Positions 10,125 through 18,832 of a DNA stretch of 33,120 nucleotides are shown here, one piece after another. Below the pieces are notes generated by a model. It was not told the DNA's origin and made no database searches. It saw only the letters and a list, made by a program, of their open reading frames with translations. Origin of the DNA: a bacterium (lineage in GTDB: Bacteria > Patescibacteriota > Minisyncoccia > Minisyncoccales > CG1-02-41-26); the NCBI GenBank assembly GCA_030619905.1, contig JAUXAO010000001.1:183051-216170 (forward strand), given 5' to 3'. Numbering within the stretch: the stretch's first letter is position 1; every line of letters begins with the position of its first letter. A program made the position numbers and the translations under genes.

Positions 10125-10154
10125 TTGACTTAATAAGAAGTTTTGTAGTAAAAT
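10125..10154 (+). promoter_or_regulatory. Putative sigma70-type promoter TTGACT-N18-TAAAAT
   Basis: TTGACT at 10125-10130 and TAAAAT at 10149-10154, in the 217-bp gap before the 10238 ORF. Confidence 0.4.
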
Positions 10155-10237
10155 AAATTTATGTTAAAATAAATAAGTTATAAAAAATATAAAAGTCGGA
10201 ATAAAGTTTTGGATAAAATTTAAAAATCAAATAAGAA

Positions 10238-10873
10238 ATGGCAAAGATAATTAAAAGAAATATAGATATAATCATAGTGGCTGGGATTGGGCTCTCTTTA
10301 GTAATCGTGGCGATGATAGGGGTGTATCAAAGGATACCGATGGCTCCTGTTAATTATGTCAGCGCTGCTACTACTGGTATAAGTGTTTCGGCAACGGTGC
10401 AAGAGTGGCTTACCTTGGGAGTTTCTACCTCATCGGTAGCTCTTTTACCTGATTTAGTTAGTTCAGCTGGTGTTACTGCCATTGCCAGTAGTAGTGACAT
10501 AAATATAACTGTTGGAACTAATAATGCTGCCGGATGGATTCTTAGTGTTGAAAGCACAAATGGAAAATTAACAACATCAACTTATGATATTGATACCTGT
10601 AATGTAACCTCTAGTATTGATGCTGGTACGGATATGTATGGACTCAATGCTACTACTTCACTTGGAACTGTTACCATTAGCCCCAACTATAATTATTGGG
10701 GACAAGATATAGTAGGTACAGCATCTACCACAGATCAGACATTCGCAACGAAGGATGATAAAAACGCAAGTACAACTGTAGCCACAATAAAAATTATGGC
10801 AGCTTGTGACGACCAGCAGGAAGCCGAAACTTACGCCGATACTCTGACCATAACTGCCACCGGAGGTACATAA
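10238..10873 (+). CDS. Small WxL-like surface protein
   Basis: N-terminal TM/signal, 'SVSATVQEWLTLGVS', 'NNAAGWILSVES' (W-x-L), C-terminal 'EAETYADTLTITATGGT'; lies between two DUF916-like genes. Confidence 0.55.
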   Translation: MAKIIKRNIDIIIVAGIGLSLVIVAMIGVYQRIPMAPVNYVSAATTGISVSATVQEWLTLGVSTSSVALLPDLVSSAGVTAIASSSDINITVGTNNAAGWILSVESTNGKLTTSTYDIDTCNVTSSIDAGTDMYGLNATTSLGTVTISPNYNYWGQDIVGTASTTDQTFATKDDKNASTTVATIKIMAACDDQQEAETYADTLTITATGGT

Positions 10874-10938
10874 TGAATTTGTAATTCAGTTTGGTTTGAA
10901 GAAATAGTTTAACCTCTAATAATTTTATATTTAATTTG

Positions 10939-11859
10939 ATGAAGAGGAATATTCTCTTAGTTGTGCTTGTTGGAGGGATAATTTTTAGCCCGCTCCTTTT
11001 TGTGCAGGCAGCTGTTGGAATTTCACCTGTAACTTTTGAATTGACTGGCAGTCCGGGGGATGTAATTATAAATCAACTTAAGGTGTATAATCCTTCAACG
11101 GATACAATAATCGGAATTAAAATGGAGGTAGAAGACATCGCTCCAACAGGAGAGACAGGTCATGTGAGAGTAGAGCCAGCTGAGACAGAAACTTATTCTC
11201 TTGCTCGATGGGTGAAAACAGAGCCTGAAGAATTTACTTTAAATCCCAGAGAAGAAAAATTTGTCACTTTTACTATTACTATTCCAGAAAATGTAGAACC
11301 AGGTGGTCATTACGGTGTGGTTTTAGCAGGAACAAAAGCAGTAGCTGGGCCAGGAGCGGTTGGAGCCACAATAGTTGAAAGAGTAGGAGCTTTAGTTTTA
11401 TTGATAACTCCAGGAGAAATGAAAGAAGAGTTGGTAATAAAAGACTTTACCACCCCTAATTATTCTGAATATGGGCCAGTAGATTTTACGATAAGGTTTG
11501 AGAATAAAGGAACAGTTCATGTAAAACCAGTTGCTTCCATAACTATTACTAATTGGTTAGGGGAAAAAGTAGGTGAAATCCAATTACCTCAGCGGAATGT
11601 TTTACCAAATGCTGTCAGAAAATTTGAAGTTTCCTGGGATAAAAAATGGCTTTTTGCTGGAAAATATACTGCCACTTTAACTGGGAATTATGGAGTATCT
11701 CGTAGCTCTGTCAGTTCGGTAGTAATTACTTTTTGGGCTTTTCCTTGGAAGGTGGGAATAGGAATATTATTAATCATAATATTCTTTATTCTAACTAGAA
11801 AAAGGTGGGCTACTGCTTTTAAGGTTTTGGTTAGAGGAGAGAAAATAATAAAGGGATAG
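10939..11859 (+). CDS. DUF916/WxLIP-like secreted protein with C-terminal TM anchor (paralogue of 8881..10020)
   Basis: 'VGISPVTFELTGSPGDVIINQLKVYNPSTDTIIGIKMEV...ENVEPGGHYGVVLAG', 'FWAFPWKVGIGILLIIIFFIL...VLVRGEK'. ATG at 10939 preferred over TTG at 10936. Confidence 0.75.
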   Translation: MKRNILLVVLVGGIIFSPLLFVQAAVGISPVTFELTGSPGDVIINQLKVYNPSTDTIIGIKMEVEDIAPTGETGHVRVEPAETETYSLARWVKTEPEEFTLNPREEKFVTFTITIPENVEPGGHYGVVLAGTKAVAGPGAVGATIVERVGALVLLITPGEMKEELVIKDFTTPNYSEYGPVDFTIRFENKGTVHVKPVASITITNWLGEKVGEIQLPQRNVLPNAVRKFEVSWDKKWLFAGKYTATLTGNYGVSRSSVSSVVITFWAFPWKVGIGILLIIIFFILTRKRWATAFKVLVRGEKIIKG

Positions 11860-11860
11860 T

Positions 11861-11888
11861 GACAAGAGACAAGAGACAAGCGACAAGA
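11861..11888 (+). repeat. Heptanucleotide array (GACAAGN)x4, intergenic
   Basis: GACAAGA GACAAGA GACAAGC GACAAGA read directly. Confidence 0.9.
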
Positions 11889-11919
11889 TCATCCGGTTTA
11901 TTCTGGGTGATTTTTTGTG

Positions 11920-11925
11920 TATAAT
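11920..11925 (+). promoter_or_regulatory. -10 element TATAAT 6 nt before the ATG at 11932 (leaderless arrangement)
   Basis: TATAAT-AAGTAA-ATG; no clear -35. Confidence 0.5.
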
Positions 11926-11931
11926 AAGTAA

Positions 11932-12897
11932 ATGCGAAAGACAAGCGACAAGCGACAAGTGACAAGAGACAAGAGACAAGAGACAAAAAAGACACGAAAT
12001 TTTCGGTTCAGTGCCAGTTTTGTACTTTTGTTTAGTGTTAGTTTGGTGGTATGTATTTTTTTTCCTTTATTAGGATATTGTCAAACTCCGACAGTGAATA
12101 TTTCGGTAAGCGCTGAAGTAGCTGGTGAAGCTCCTGAGCCCACGCCACCTCCGCCAGGTGGAGGTGGCGTGGTACCACCTTCTCCTGCGGCAAAGGTTAT
12201 CTTTGAAGGGAGAGCTTATCCTAATGCCTTTTTAACTATTTCAAAAAATGGGGTAGTGGCTGCTACTTTTTTTGCTGAAGAATCTGGTTTGTTCAAGAAA
12301 GAATTAACTGGAATTCGTGGAGGAGTTTATAATTTTGGAATCTGGGCGGAAGATACAAAAGGCCGTAAATCAGTTACTTTAAGTTTCAGTGTCAGTATTT
12401 TAGGAGGAAGAACTACTACCATATCTGGAATTTTTATTTCACCTACTATTTCTCTTATTCCCACTCAAGTGGAAAGAGGGAACGAGGTTGATATTTTTGG
12501 TCAAGCTTTTCCCCGGAGCCAAATTAAAATATTTGTTTCTTCACCAAAAGAAACAGTAAAAGACACCCTTAGCGATAAAGAAGGAAACTGGAAATATAAA
12601 TTAGACACTACTCCCTTAGAAGAAAGAGAACACGAGGCTAGAGCTAAAGCTCTTTTCGGAGATGGTGAACAAAGTCCATTTTCTCATACTCTTTCTTTTT
12701 TGGTTCTGGCTCCGGGAGCTTTGGTTTGTGAAGGGGCAGATTTGAATTTTGATGGAAAAGTGAATCTGATTGATTTTTCAATTCTCTTGTATTTCTGGGG
12801 ACAGAGTAAGCCTTCTAATCGTTGTGCCGATATAAATTTCGATGGTATAGTTGATTTAGTGGACTTCTCAATAATGATGTACTGGTGGACAGGTTAG
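11932..12897 (+). CDS. Secreted dockerin-domain protein with Pro/Gly-rich linker and Ig-like domains
   Basis: Two C-terminal EF-hand-like dockerin repeats: 'DLNFDGKVNLIDFSILLYFW' and 'DINFDGIVDLVDFSIMMYWW'; signal peptide; 'PEPTPPPPGGGGVVPPSP' linker. Confidence 0.85.
   Translation: MRKTSDKRQVTRDKRQETKKTRNFRFSASFVLLFSVSLVVCIFFPLLGYCQTPTVNISVSAEVAGEAPEPTPPPPGGGGVVPPSPAAKVIFEGRAYPNAFLTISKNGVVAATFFAEESGLFKKELTGIRGGVYNFGIWAEDTKGRKSVTLSFSVSILGGRTTTISGIFISPTISLIPTQVERGNEVDIFGQAFPRSQIKIFVSSPKETVKDTLSDKEGNWKYKLDTTPLEEREHEARAKALFGDGEQSPFSHTLSFLVLAPGALVCEGADLNFDGKVNLIDFSILLYFWGQSKPSNRCADINFDGIVDLVDFSIMMYWWTG
11940..11988 (+). repeat. Heptanucleotide array (GACAAGN)x7 inside the 5' coding end of the dockerin gene
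   Basis: GACAAGC GACAAGC GACAAGT GACAAGA GACAAGA GACAAGA GACAAAA. Confidence 0.9.
12140..12172. repeat. Perfect 13-bp inverted repeat, 7-nt loop, in coding sequence
   Basis: CCACGCCACCTCC-gccaggt-GGAGGTGGCGTGG. Confidence 0.9.
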
Positions 12898-12926
12898 AAC
12901 AATCTTATAAAATCAAAAAATATTCT

Positions 12927-14114
12927 ATGATATTAAAAATTTTTAAAACCCAATTCTTAATTCTTGTCGTTTGTTGCTTGTTGTTCGTTGCTTCATCAGT
13001 GGGAGCAGCTAAATTATATTTAGCACCTTCAAATCAAACAATTTATCAGGATAACTCCTTTATTGTTGAGGTGAAATTAGATACCGAGGGGGAAGAAATA
13101 AATACTGTGGAAGCAAATTTAATCTATTCGTCAAATTTATTAGAAGTAATTGATATTAGTAAAGGGAATTCTATTTTAACCCTTTGGTTAAAAGAACCCG
13201 ATATCCAACAAAAAGAAGTTTCCCTTATCGGCGGAATACCCAATGGCTTTCAAGGAGAAGAGGGGCTGATTGCCAAATTGATTTTTAGGGGAAAAGAGAT
13301 AGGAGAGGGAATAATCAGTTTTAAAGAAAATTCAAAAGTATTATTGAATGATGGACAAGGAACCAAAGCCCGATTAAGTTTTTTAGAAGGAAGTTATGAA
13401 ATTATCAAGAGGCCAGAAGGACTGCCTGTAATTTCTTCTAAAACTCATCCTGACCAGAATGAATGGTATAGAATAACTAGTTTATCTTTGTACTGGGATT
13501 TAATGGAAGGAGCCGAATATAGTTGGATTTTGAGTAGAGATCCTTTAACTGAACCAGATGAGATTCCAGATAAGCCTGAACCAAAAGAAGGAGTAGCTTT
13601 TTGGATGGGGGCTATGGAGTATGATTTAAAAGAAGAGGGAGATGGAATTTATTACTTTCATTTAAAACAAAAATTATCTGATAAGGGTTGGTCAGAAAGA
13701 ATTACTTACCGAACAATGATAGATACAATACCACCAGAAGAATTCGAACCCCAAATTGGTCAAGACCCGACAATGTATGACGGTAAATATTTTTTAAGTT
13801 TTGTTGCTCAAGATAAAACTTCGGGAGTTGACCATTATGAAGTTACTGAAGTTCCCTGGCTTTCTTTTGAAAAAACAAAAGAGTGGAAGATGGTTCAGAG
13901 TTCTTATTTATTAGGAGACCAAAAATTGAGAAGTGTCATAAAAGTTAAAGCCGTGGACAAAGCAGGGAATGAACGAGTAGCAGAAATTAAGCCGCCTTAC
14001 AAAATAACGTGGGGAGATGCACTTATTTTATTGTTAATCTTGATTGGAATTGGAGTAATTTTATGGTCGGCTAAGAGAATTTCAGCCGTTAAAAAGTTTC
14101 CAATTTCCAAGTAG
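12927..14114 (+). CDS. Cohesin-domain surface protein with C-terminal TM anchor (copy 1)
   Basis: 'KLYLAPSNQTIYQDNSFIVEVKLDTEGEEINTVEANLIYSSNLLEVIDISKGNSILTLWL...' is cohesin-like; C-terminal 'ILLLILIGIGVILW'. ATG 12927 chosen over GTG 12885, which overlaps the upstream gene. Confidence 0.75.
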   Translation: MILKIFKTQFLILVVCCLLFVASSVGAAKLYLAPSNQTIYQDNSFIVEVKLDTEGEEINTVEANLIYSSNLLEVIDISKGNSILTLWLKEPDIQQKEVSLIGGIPNGFQGEEGLIAKLIFRGKEIGEGIISFKENSKVLLNDGQGTKARLSFLEGSYEIIKRPEGLPVISSKTHPDQNEWYRITSLSLYWDLMEGAEYSWILSRDPLTEPDEIPDKPEPKEGVAFWMGAMEYDLKEEGDGIYYFHLKQKLSDKGWSERITYRTMIDTIPPEEFEPQIGQDPTMYDGKYFLSFVAQDKTSGVDHYEVTEVPWLSFEKTKEWKMVQSSYLLGDQKLRSVIKVKAVDKAGNERVAEIKPPYKITWGDALILLLILIGIGVILWSAKRISAVKKFPISK

Positions 14115-14130
14115 ATAATTTCTAAATAAA

Positions 14131-15372
14131 GTGAAAAGATTAATTTTACTTTTAGTTATTTTAATATTTTCTTTCTCCGTAACTTTTCCTGTTAAAGCAG
14201 AGTCATCTTCTCTTTATCTTTTTCCTTCTTCAGGGAGTTTTTTGGTTGGCAGCACTTTTACTGTTTCCATTTTTCTAAATACCGAAGGAAGCGAAATTAA
14301 TGTAGTTTGGGCAGACTTAAAATTCCCTCCAGAAATTTTACAAATTACTTCTCCAACCACTGGCAGTTCTTTTATTTCCGAATGGATTATTCCACCAAAC
14401 TATTCAAACGAAAGGGGAATTATCAGTTTTAGAGGAGGAGTTCCTGGAGGGATTATTACCTCGGCCGGCTTAGTTTCCTCAATTACATTCAGGGCAGTTT
14501 CTTCCGGAAAAGCAAGAATTGAATTTAGCGAGGAATCAAAAGTCTTGTTAAATGACGGCAAAGGGACAGATATTCTTGTTGATACCCGCGGCGGAGAATA
14601 TCAGATTTTAATTCCTCCTCCTGAGGGACCAAAAGTTTTTTCGCCCACTCACCCCAATTCTAATATTTGGTACTCAGATTCGAGTCCAAGCTTTTCCTGG
14701 GAAAAAGAAAAAGGGGTTACTAATTTCTCTTGGAGTTTTGACCAAAATCCTCAGGGCAGGCCGGACGGGATCTCAGAAGGAGATAAAACTCTAGTTTCTT
14801 TTTCAGAAGTTAAAGATGGAATTTGGTATTTTCATATCAGACAAAAAAAAGAAGGAATCTGGGGAAAGACCACTAATGTTCCGATTCGGATAGATACTGC
14901 TCCTCCTAATGATTTTAGTCCCAGAGTTGAAACTTATTCCAGATTAGTTGGTTATCAAACCATGGTTTATTTTGAAACCAAAGATAATTTTTCCGGCGTA
15001 GACCATTATGAAATAAATATAATTGATTTAAGCGTTTTTCCTTCAACTCAGTCATTTTTTGCAGAGGTTACAAGTCCTTATAAGGTTCCTTTTCAAGAAG
15101 CCGGTAAATATAATGTAATTATTCGGGCTATAGACAGGGCAGGAAATATTAGAGAGAGTGAGACAAGGTTCCGTTCGATGACTCCTTTAATTACTCATAT
15201 CGAATTGATGACTCCTTTAATTACTCATATCGAAGGAAAGGGGTTAGAAATCAGGGGAGTTCTTTTTTCTTGGTGGCTAATTGGAATCCTGATATTTATT
15301 TTTATATTTGTAATAGGAATAATAATCTGGCAATTAGTTAAAAAATATACTGCTAAGCATAGAGAATATTAA
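14131..15372 (+). CDS. Cohesin-domain surface protein with C-terminal TM anchor (copy 2)
   Basis: 'SLYLFPSSGSFLVGSTFTVSIFLNTEGSEINVVWADLKFPPEILQI...', GTG start, C-terminal TM. Confidence 0.75.
   Translation: MKRLILLLVILIFSFSVTFPVKAESSSLYLFPSSGSFLVGSTFTVSIFLNTEGSEINVVWADLKFPPEILQITSPTTGSSFISEWIIPPNYSNERGIISFRGGVPGGIITSAGLVSSITFRAVSSGKARIEFSEESKVLLNDGKGTDILVDTRGGEYQILIPPPEGPKVFSPTHPNSNIWYSDSSPSFSWEKEKGVTNFSWSFDQNPQGRPDGISEGDKTLVSFSEVKDGIWYFHIRQKKEGIWGKTTNVPIRIDTAPPNDFSPRVETYSRLVGYQTMVYFETKDNFSGVDHYEINIIDLSVFPSTQSFFAEVTSPYKVPFQEAGKYNVIIRAIDRAGNIRESETRFRSMTPLITHIELMTPLITHIEGKGLEIRGVLFSWWLIGILIFIFIFVIGIIIWQLVKKYTAKHREY
15178..15234 (+). repeat. Tandem duplication, 30-bp period, 2 copies
   Basis: ATGACTCCTTTAATTACTCATATCGAA at 15178-15204 and 15208-15234 (encodes MTPLITHIE twice). 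Confidence 0.95.
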
Positions 15373-15373
15373 T

Positions 15374-16825
15374 ATGAATGATTTAGAAAATAACACTAAT
15401 ATAAAACTAAAATGCACTGAATTATTAATAGTGGTTAGTTTAATATTGGTGTTTATTAACTGGTTGCCTGCAGTAAAAGCAGCAGGGGCTTCCTTATATC
15501 TTTCTCCTAATTCAGGCACTTTTTATGTGGGTAGTACTTTTGATGTATCCATATTTGTTAATACCGGGGGAGAAGATATTAATGCTGTTCAGACAGATTT
15601 GAAATTTGATCCCAAGAAACTTCAGATAGCAAGTCCTACAGCTGGAAAATCTTTTATTTCAGTTTGGATTTCCCAACCAACTTATTCCAATATTCACGGG
15701 ACAGCTTTTTTCCAAGGAGGAATGCCTTCTCCAGGGATTAATACTTCTGCTGGATTAGTTTCTACTATTACTTTCCGAGTTATTGCTCCTGGGGAAACAA
15801 CTATTTATTTCTTAGATTCTTCAAGAGTTCTTTTAGATGATGGGAAAGGAACTGATATTCTGACTTCTATGGGGAGAGGTGTTTACATTCTTTCTATTCC
15901 TCCACCCGAGGGACCCAAGGTTTTTTCTCCAACTCATCCAGACCAAAATAAATGGTACAAGAATCCTAATCCTACTTTTTCTTGGGAAAAAGAAAAAGGA
16001 GTTACTGATTTTAGTTACAGTTTGGATTTTGATTCTCAGGGAATTCCAGACAATACTCCAGAAGGCGATTTTACCTCAATATCTTTTACTGATTTGAAAG
16101 ACGGAATTTGGTATTTCCATGTCAAGGCAAAAAAAGCTGGAATATGGGGAGGAACCAGCCATTATATAGTTCAACTTGATTCTACTCCTCCAGCTTCATT
16201 TACTCCGGGAGTAGAACCCTCAACTAAAACAAGCGTTTCTCAACCTATTGTTTCTTCTATTACCACTGATGCTCTTTCTGGGTTCGACCATTTTGAAGTC
16301 AAGGTGATTGATATCAGTCCTGGTCGGGAAGAAAAGGAGGTTGCCTTTTTTGTTGAAGCAGTTAGCCCATATCAACTTCCAGCTCTTGAAATTGGGCAAT
16401 ATATGGTAGTGATTAAAGCTTTTGATAAAGCTGGGAACTGGCGGAATGAATCAATAAAGATTGAGATTATTCCCAAAGGGATTGCCCTAACAGGAAAAGG
16501 AATTTGGTTCTTTGGGATATTTATACTCTGGTGGCTGATTATAATAATTCTCATTTTGCTCTCTCTTCTGATTATCGGACTTTTAATTCTATGGTGGAGG
16601 ACATATCGGCGGTCTCAAAAAGGAAAGAAATGGAGATTAAAAGAAGGAGAAAATAATTTAAAAGATTTTCCCTTAAAAAAACTATCTTTAGAAGATGAAA
16701 AAATAGAACTTATGATCCGGAAAGAAGGATTAGGAAAATTAGTCGAAGATATTTTAAAAGAAGAAGAAGAAGTTGAAAAAAGGCAGAAAGAATTGGGGAG
16801 AAAGAAAAAGAAACCAAGACCTTAG
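15374..16825 (+). CDS. Cohesin-domain surface protein with C-terminal TM and charged cytoplasmic tail (copy 3)
   Basis: 'SLYLSPNSGTFYVGSTFDVSIFVNTGGEDINAVQTDLKFDPKKLQIASP...', TM 'WWLIIIILILLSLLIIGLLILWW', coiled-coil-like tail. Confidence 0.75.
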   Translation: MNDLENNTNIKLKCTELLIVVSLILVFINWLPAVKAAGASLYLSPNSGTFYVGSTFDVSIFVNTGGEDINAVQTDLKFDPKKLQIASPTAGKSFISVWISQPTYSNIHGTAFFQGGMPSPGINTSAGLVSTITFRVIAPGETTIYFLDSSRVLLDDGKGTDILTSMGRGVYILSIPPPEGPKVFSPTHPDQNKWYKNPNPTFSWEKEKGVTDFSYSLDFDSQGIPDNTPEGDFTSISFTDLKDGIWYFHVKAKKAGIWGGTSHYIVQLDSTPPASFTPGVEPSTKTSVSQPIVSSITTDALSGFDHFEVKVIDISPGREEKEVAFFVEAVSPYQLPALEIGQYMVVIKAFDKAGNWRNESIKIEIIPKGIALTGKGIWFFGIFILWWLIIIILILLSLLIIGLLILWWRTYRRSQKGKKWRLKEGENNLKDFPLKKLSLEDEKIELMIRKEGLGKLVEDILKEEEEVEKRQKELGRKKKKPRP

Positions 16826-16961
16826 AAGAGAAAAGAGAGATAGAAATGGAAAGACACAAAATAGAGCAAAAAAGAGAGAAAATAGAAAAGAAGAGATGGG
16901 AAATGGAACAAGAAAAAGAAAAAATAATAAATAGAATGAAAGAAATCGAATAATTAAATAA

Positions 16962-18401
16962 ATGATTAATCTATTAAACAATATTAAAATAAAACTGAAA
17001 GACACTAAGTTATTAGTAGTGATTGGTTTAATATTGGTGTTTATCAGTATACTACCTGCAGTAGTACAGGCAGCAGAAGCATCTCTATTTTTCAGCCCAA
17101 GCGATGGAATATATCATATAGGGAGCACATTCTTGGTCAAGGTAAAGGTTAATAGTGATGGTACTCCAATCAATGCTGCTCAATCTAAAGTTTTGTTTCC
17201 TCAAGAAATATTAGAAGTGAAAAGTATTTCCAAGGCTGGTTCAATATTTACTCTTTGGCCAGAAGAACCGGTTTTTTCAAACTCAGAAGGAGAAGTTAGT
17301 TTTAAAGGAGGAATTCCAGCTCCTGGATTTACGGGAACAGATAATATTTTAACTATTAATTTTCAAGCCAAGAAAACAGGACAAGCAAAAGTTTCATTTT
17401 CTGAAGCAAAAGTGTTAGCTGCTGATGGGAGAGGAACTAATATTTTGAAACTTACTCAAGAAGCAATCTTTTCAATTACTGAAATTTACCCAGAGGTTAG
17501 CAGGGCCCCTGTTCCCCCTCATCCATTTGACGTAATTGTTGATAATGAAGGAGATCCAACTAATCCTCGTCCATTTCTATATTTTGAAACCAAGGATGAT
17601 TTATCAGGCATAAGCCATTATGAGATAAAAATTGGCCAGGGGGATATATTCTCTTTAGTCATGGTCGAAACTAATCCTCTCCGTCTTTTCCATCAGGCGC
17701 CAGGTTCTTATGAGATTTTAGTCAAAGCAATAGACCAAGCTGGAAATTTTGAAGAATCTTCAGCATTATTAAATATTGAATCTATCCCCATCCCTGAAAT
17801 TTCAGTTTATCCGAGAATTCATACTGCTGGAGAAGAGGAATTTTATATTGCTGGAACAGCGCCTGCAGATTTGACGATAATGATTTTTTTCAAAAGAGAC
17901 CAGGAATTAGTAAAGACTTGGGAGGTTAAAAGTGATAAAAATGGGGATTGGTCTTTTTATACCAGTGATCTTTTTGAATCAGGTAATTATTTAATCTCAA
18001 CCAGGAGTAAAGATCAAAGAGGAGCTATAAGCGATTCTTCGCCGGAATATCAAATAGAAGTGATATTGGCTGGAATTTCTATTGGCCCTTTAATGGTTAC
18101 TTACCGAGCATTATTTCCGATATTAATAATTTTAATTGTTTTGATCACAGGAATTGTTATTTGTCTTATCCTATTTAAGGTAAGAAAGATTAAAAAAGAA
18201 ATTCAGGAAGCTGCCGAAAGTTTAAAAAACACCTTCAATGAAGTAAAAAGAAAGGCCATAGAAAAAATTGAATATCTTGATTCTAAACCAGGGTTAAATC
18301 CAGATGAAGAGAAACTGCGCGATGAGCTTGTAAATATTTTAGAAAAATCCGAGGAAGTAATAGCCAAGGAAATTGAGGATATCAGAGAAGAATTGAAATG
18401 A
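16962..18401 (+). CDS. Cohesin-domain surface protein with Ig-like domain and C-terminal TM (copy 4)
   Basis: 'SLFFSPSDGIYHIGSTFLVKVKVNSDGTPINAAQSKVLFPQEILEVKSIS...', TM 'LFPILIILIVLITGIVICLILF'. Confidence 0.75.
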   Translation: MINLLNNIKIKLKDTKLLVVIGLILVFISILPAVVQAAEASLFFSPSDGIYHIGSTFLVKVKVNSDGTPINAAQSKVLFPQEILEVKSISKAGSIFTLWPEEPVFSNSEGEVSFKGGIPAPGFTGTDNILTINFQAKKTGQAKVSFSEAKVLAADGRGTNILKLTQEAIFSITEIYPEVSRAPVPPHPFDVIVDNEGDPTNPRPFLYFETKDDLSGISHYEIKIGQGDIFSLVMVETNPLRLFHQAPGSYEILVKAIDQAGNFEESSALLNIESIPIPEISVYPRIHTAGEEEFYIAGTAPADLTIMIFFKRDQELVKTWEVKSDKNGDWSFYTSDLFESGNYLISTRSKDQRGAISDSSPEYQIEVILAGISIGPLMVTYRALFPILIILIVLITGIVICLILFKVRKIKKEIQEAAESLKNTFNEVKRKAIEKIEYLDSKPGLNPDEEKLRDELVNILEKSEEVIAKEIEDIREELK

Positions 18402-18416
18402 GAAAAAACGATTAAT

Positions 18417-18827
18417 ATGCCAATTGAAAAATCTGCCGGAGCAATTGTTTTCCGGCGGAATAAAAAAATAAAATATCTTTTAATTCAATACGGTTGGGGT
18501 CATTGGGAATTTCCCCGAGGGCTTATTGAAAAAGGAGAATCTTTGGAAGATACTGCTCGACGCGAAATTAGAGAGGAAACAGGGATAGAAAATATTAGAT
18601 TTATCTCTGGATTTAAAGAATGGATAAAGTTTTTCTTCAAGCTCAAAGGAAAAAATATAATGAAGATTGCCACTTTCCTTTTAGCCGAGACCAAAACTGA
18701 AAAGGTAAAACTATCTTATGAGCATAAGGATTATGGCTGGCTCGATTACAAAGAAGCCCTTAATCGTTTAACTTTTGAAAATTCTAAAGAGGTCCTCAAG
18801 AAGGCAAATGACTTCCTTAAGAAGTAG
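18417..18827 (+). CDS. Nudix hydrolase
   Basis: Nudix box 'GLIEKGESLEDTARREIREETGIE'. Confidence 0.93.
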   Translation: MPIEKSAGAIVFRRNKKIKYLLIQYGWGHWEFPRGLIEKGESLEDTARREIREETGIENIRFISGFKEWIKFFFKLKGKNIMKIATFLLAETKTEKVKLSYEHKDYGWLDYKEALNRLTFENSKEVLKKANDFLKK

Positions 18828-18832
18828 GAATT

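Noticed and set aside
11688-11979. Minus ORFs 'MSLVSCHLSLVACLSHLL...'
   Set aside because: Translations of the GACAAGN array read backwards, not genes.
16754-17005. 83-aa minus ORF rich in Phe/Leu/Ser
   Set aside because: Antisense of the A/G-rich charged tail and next gene's start; no domain, no promoter or SD.
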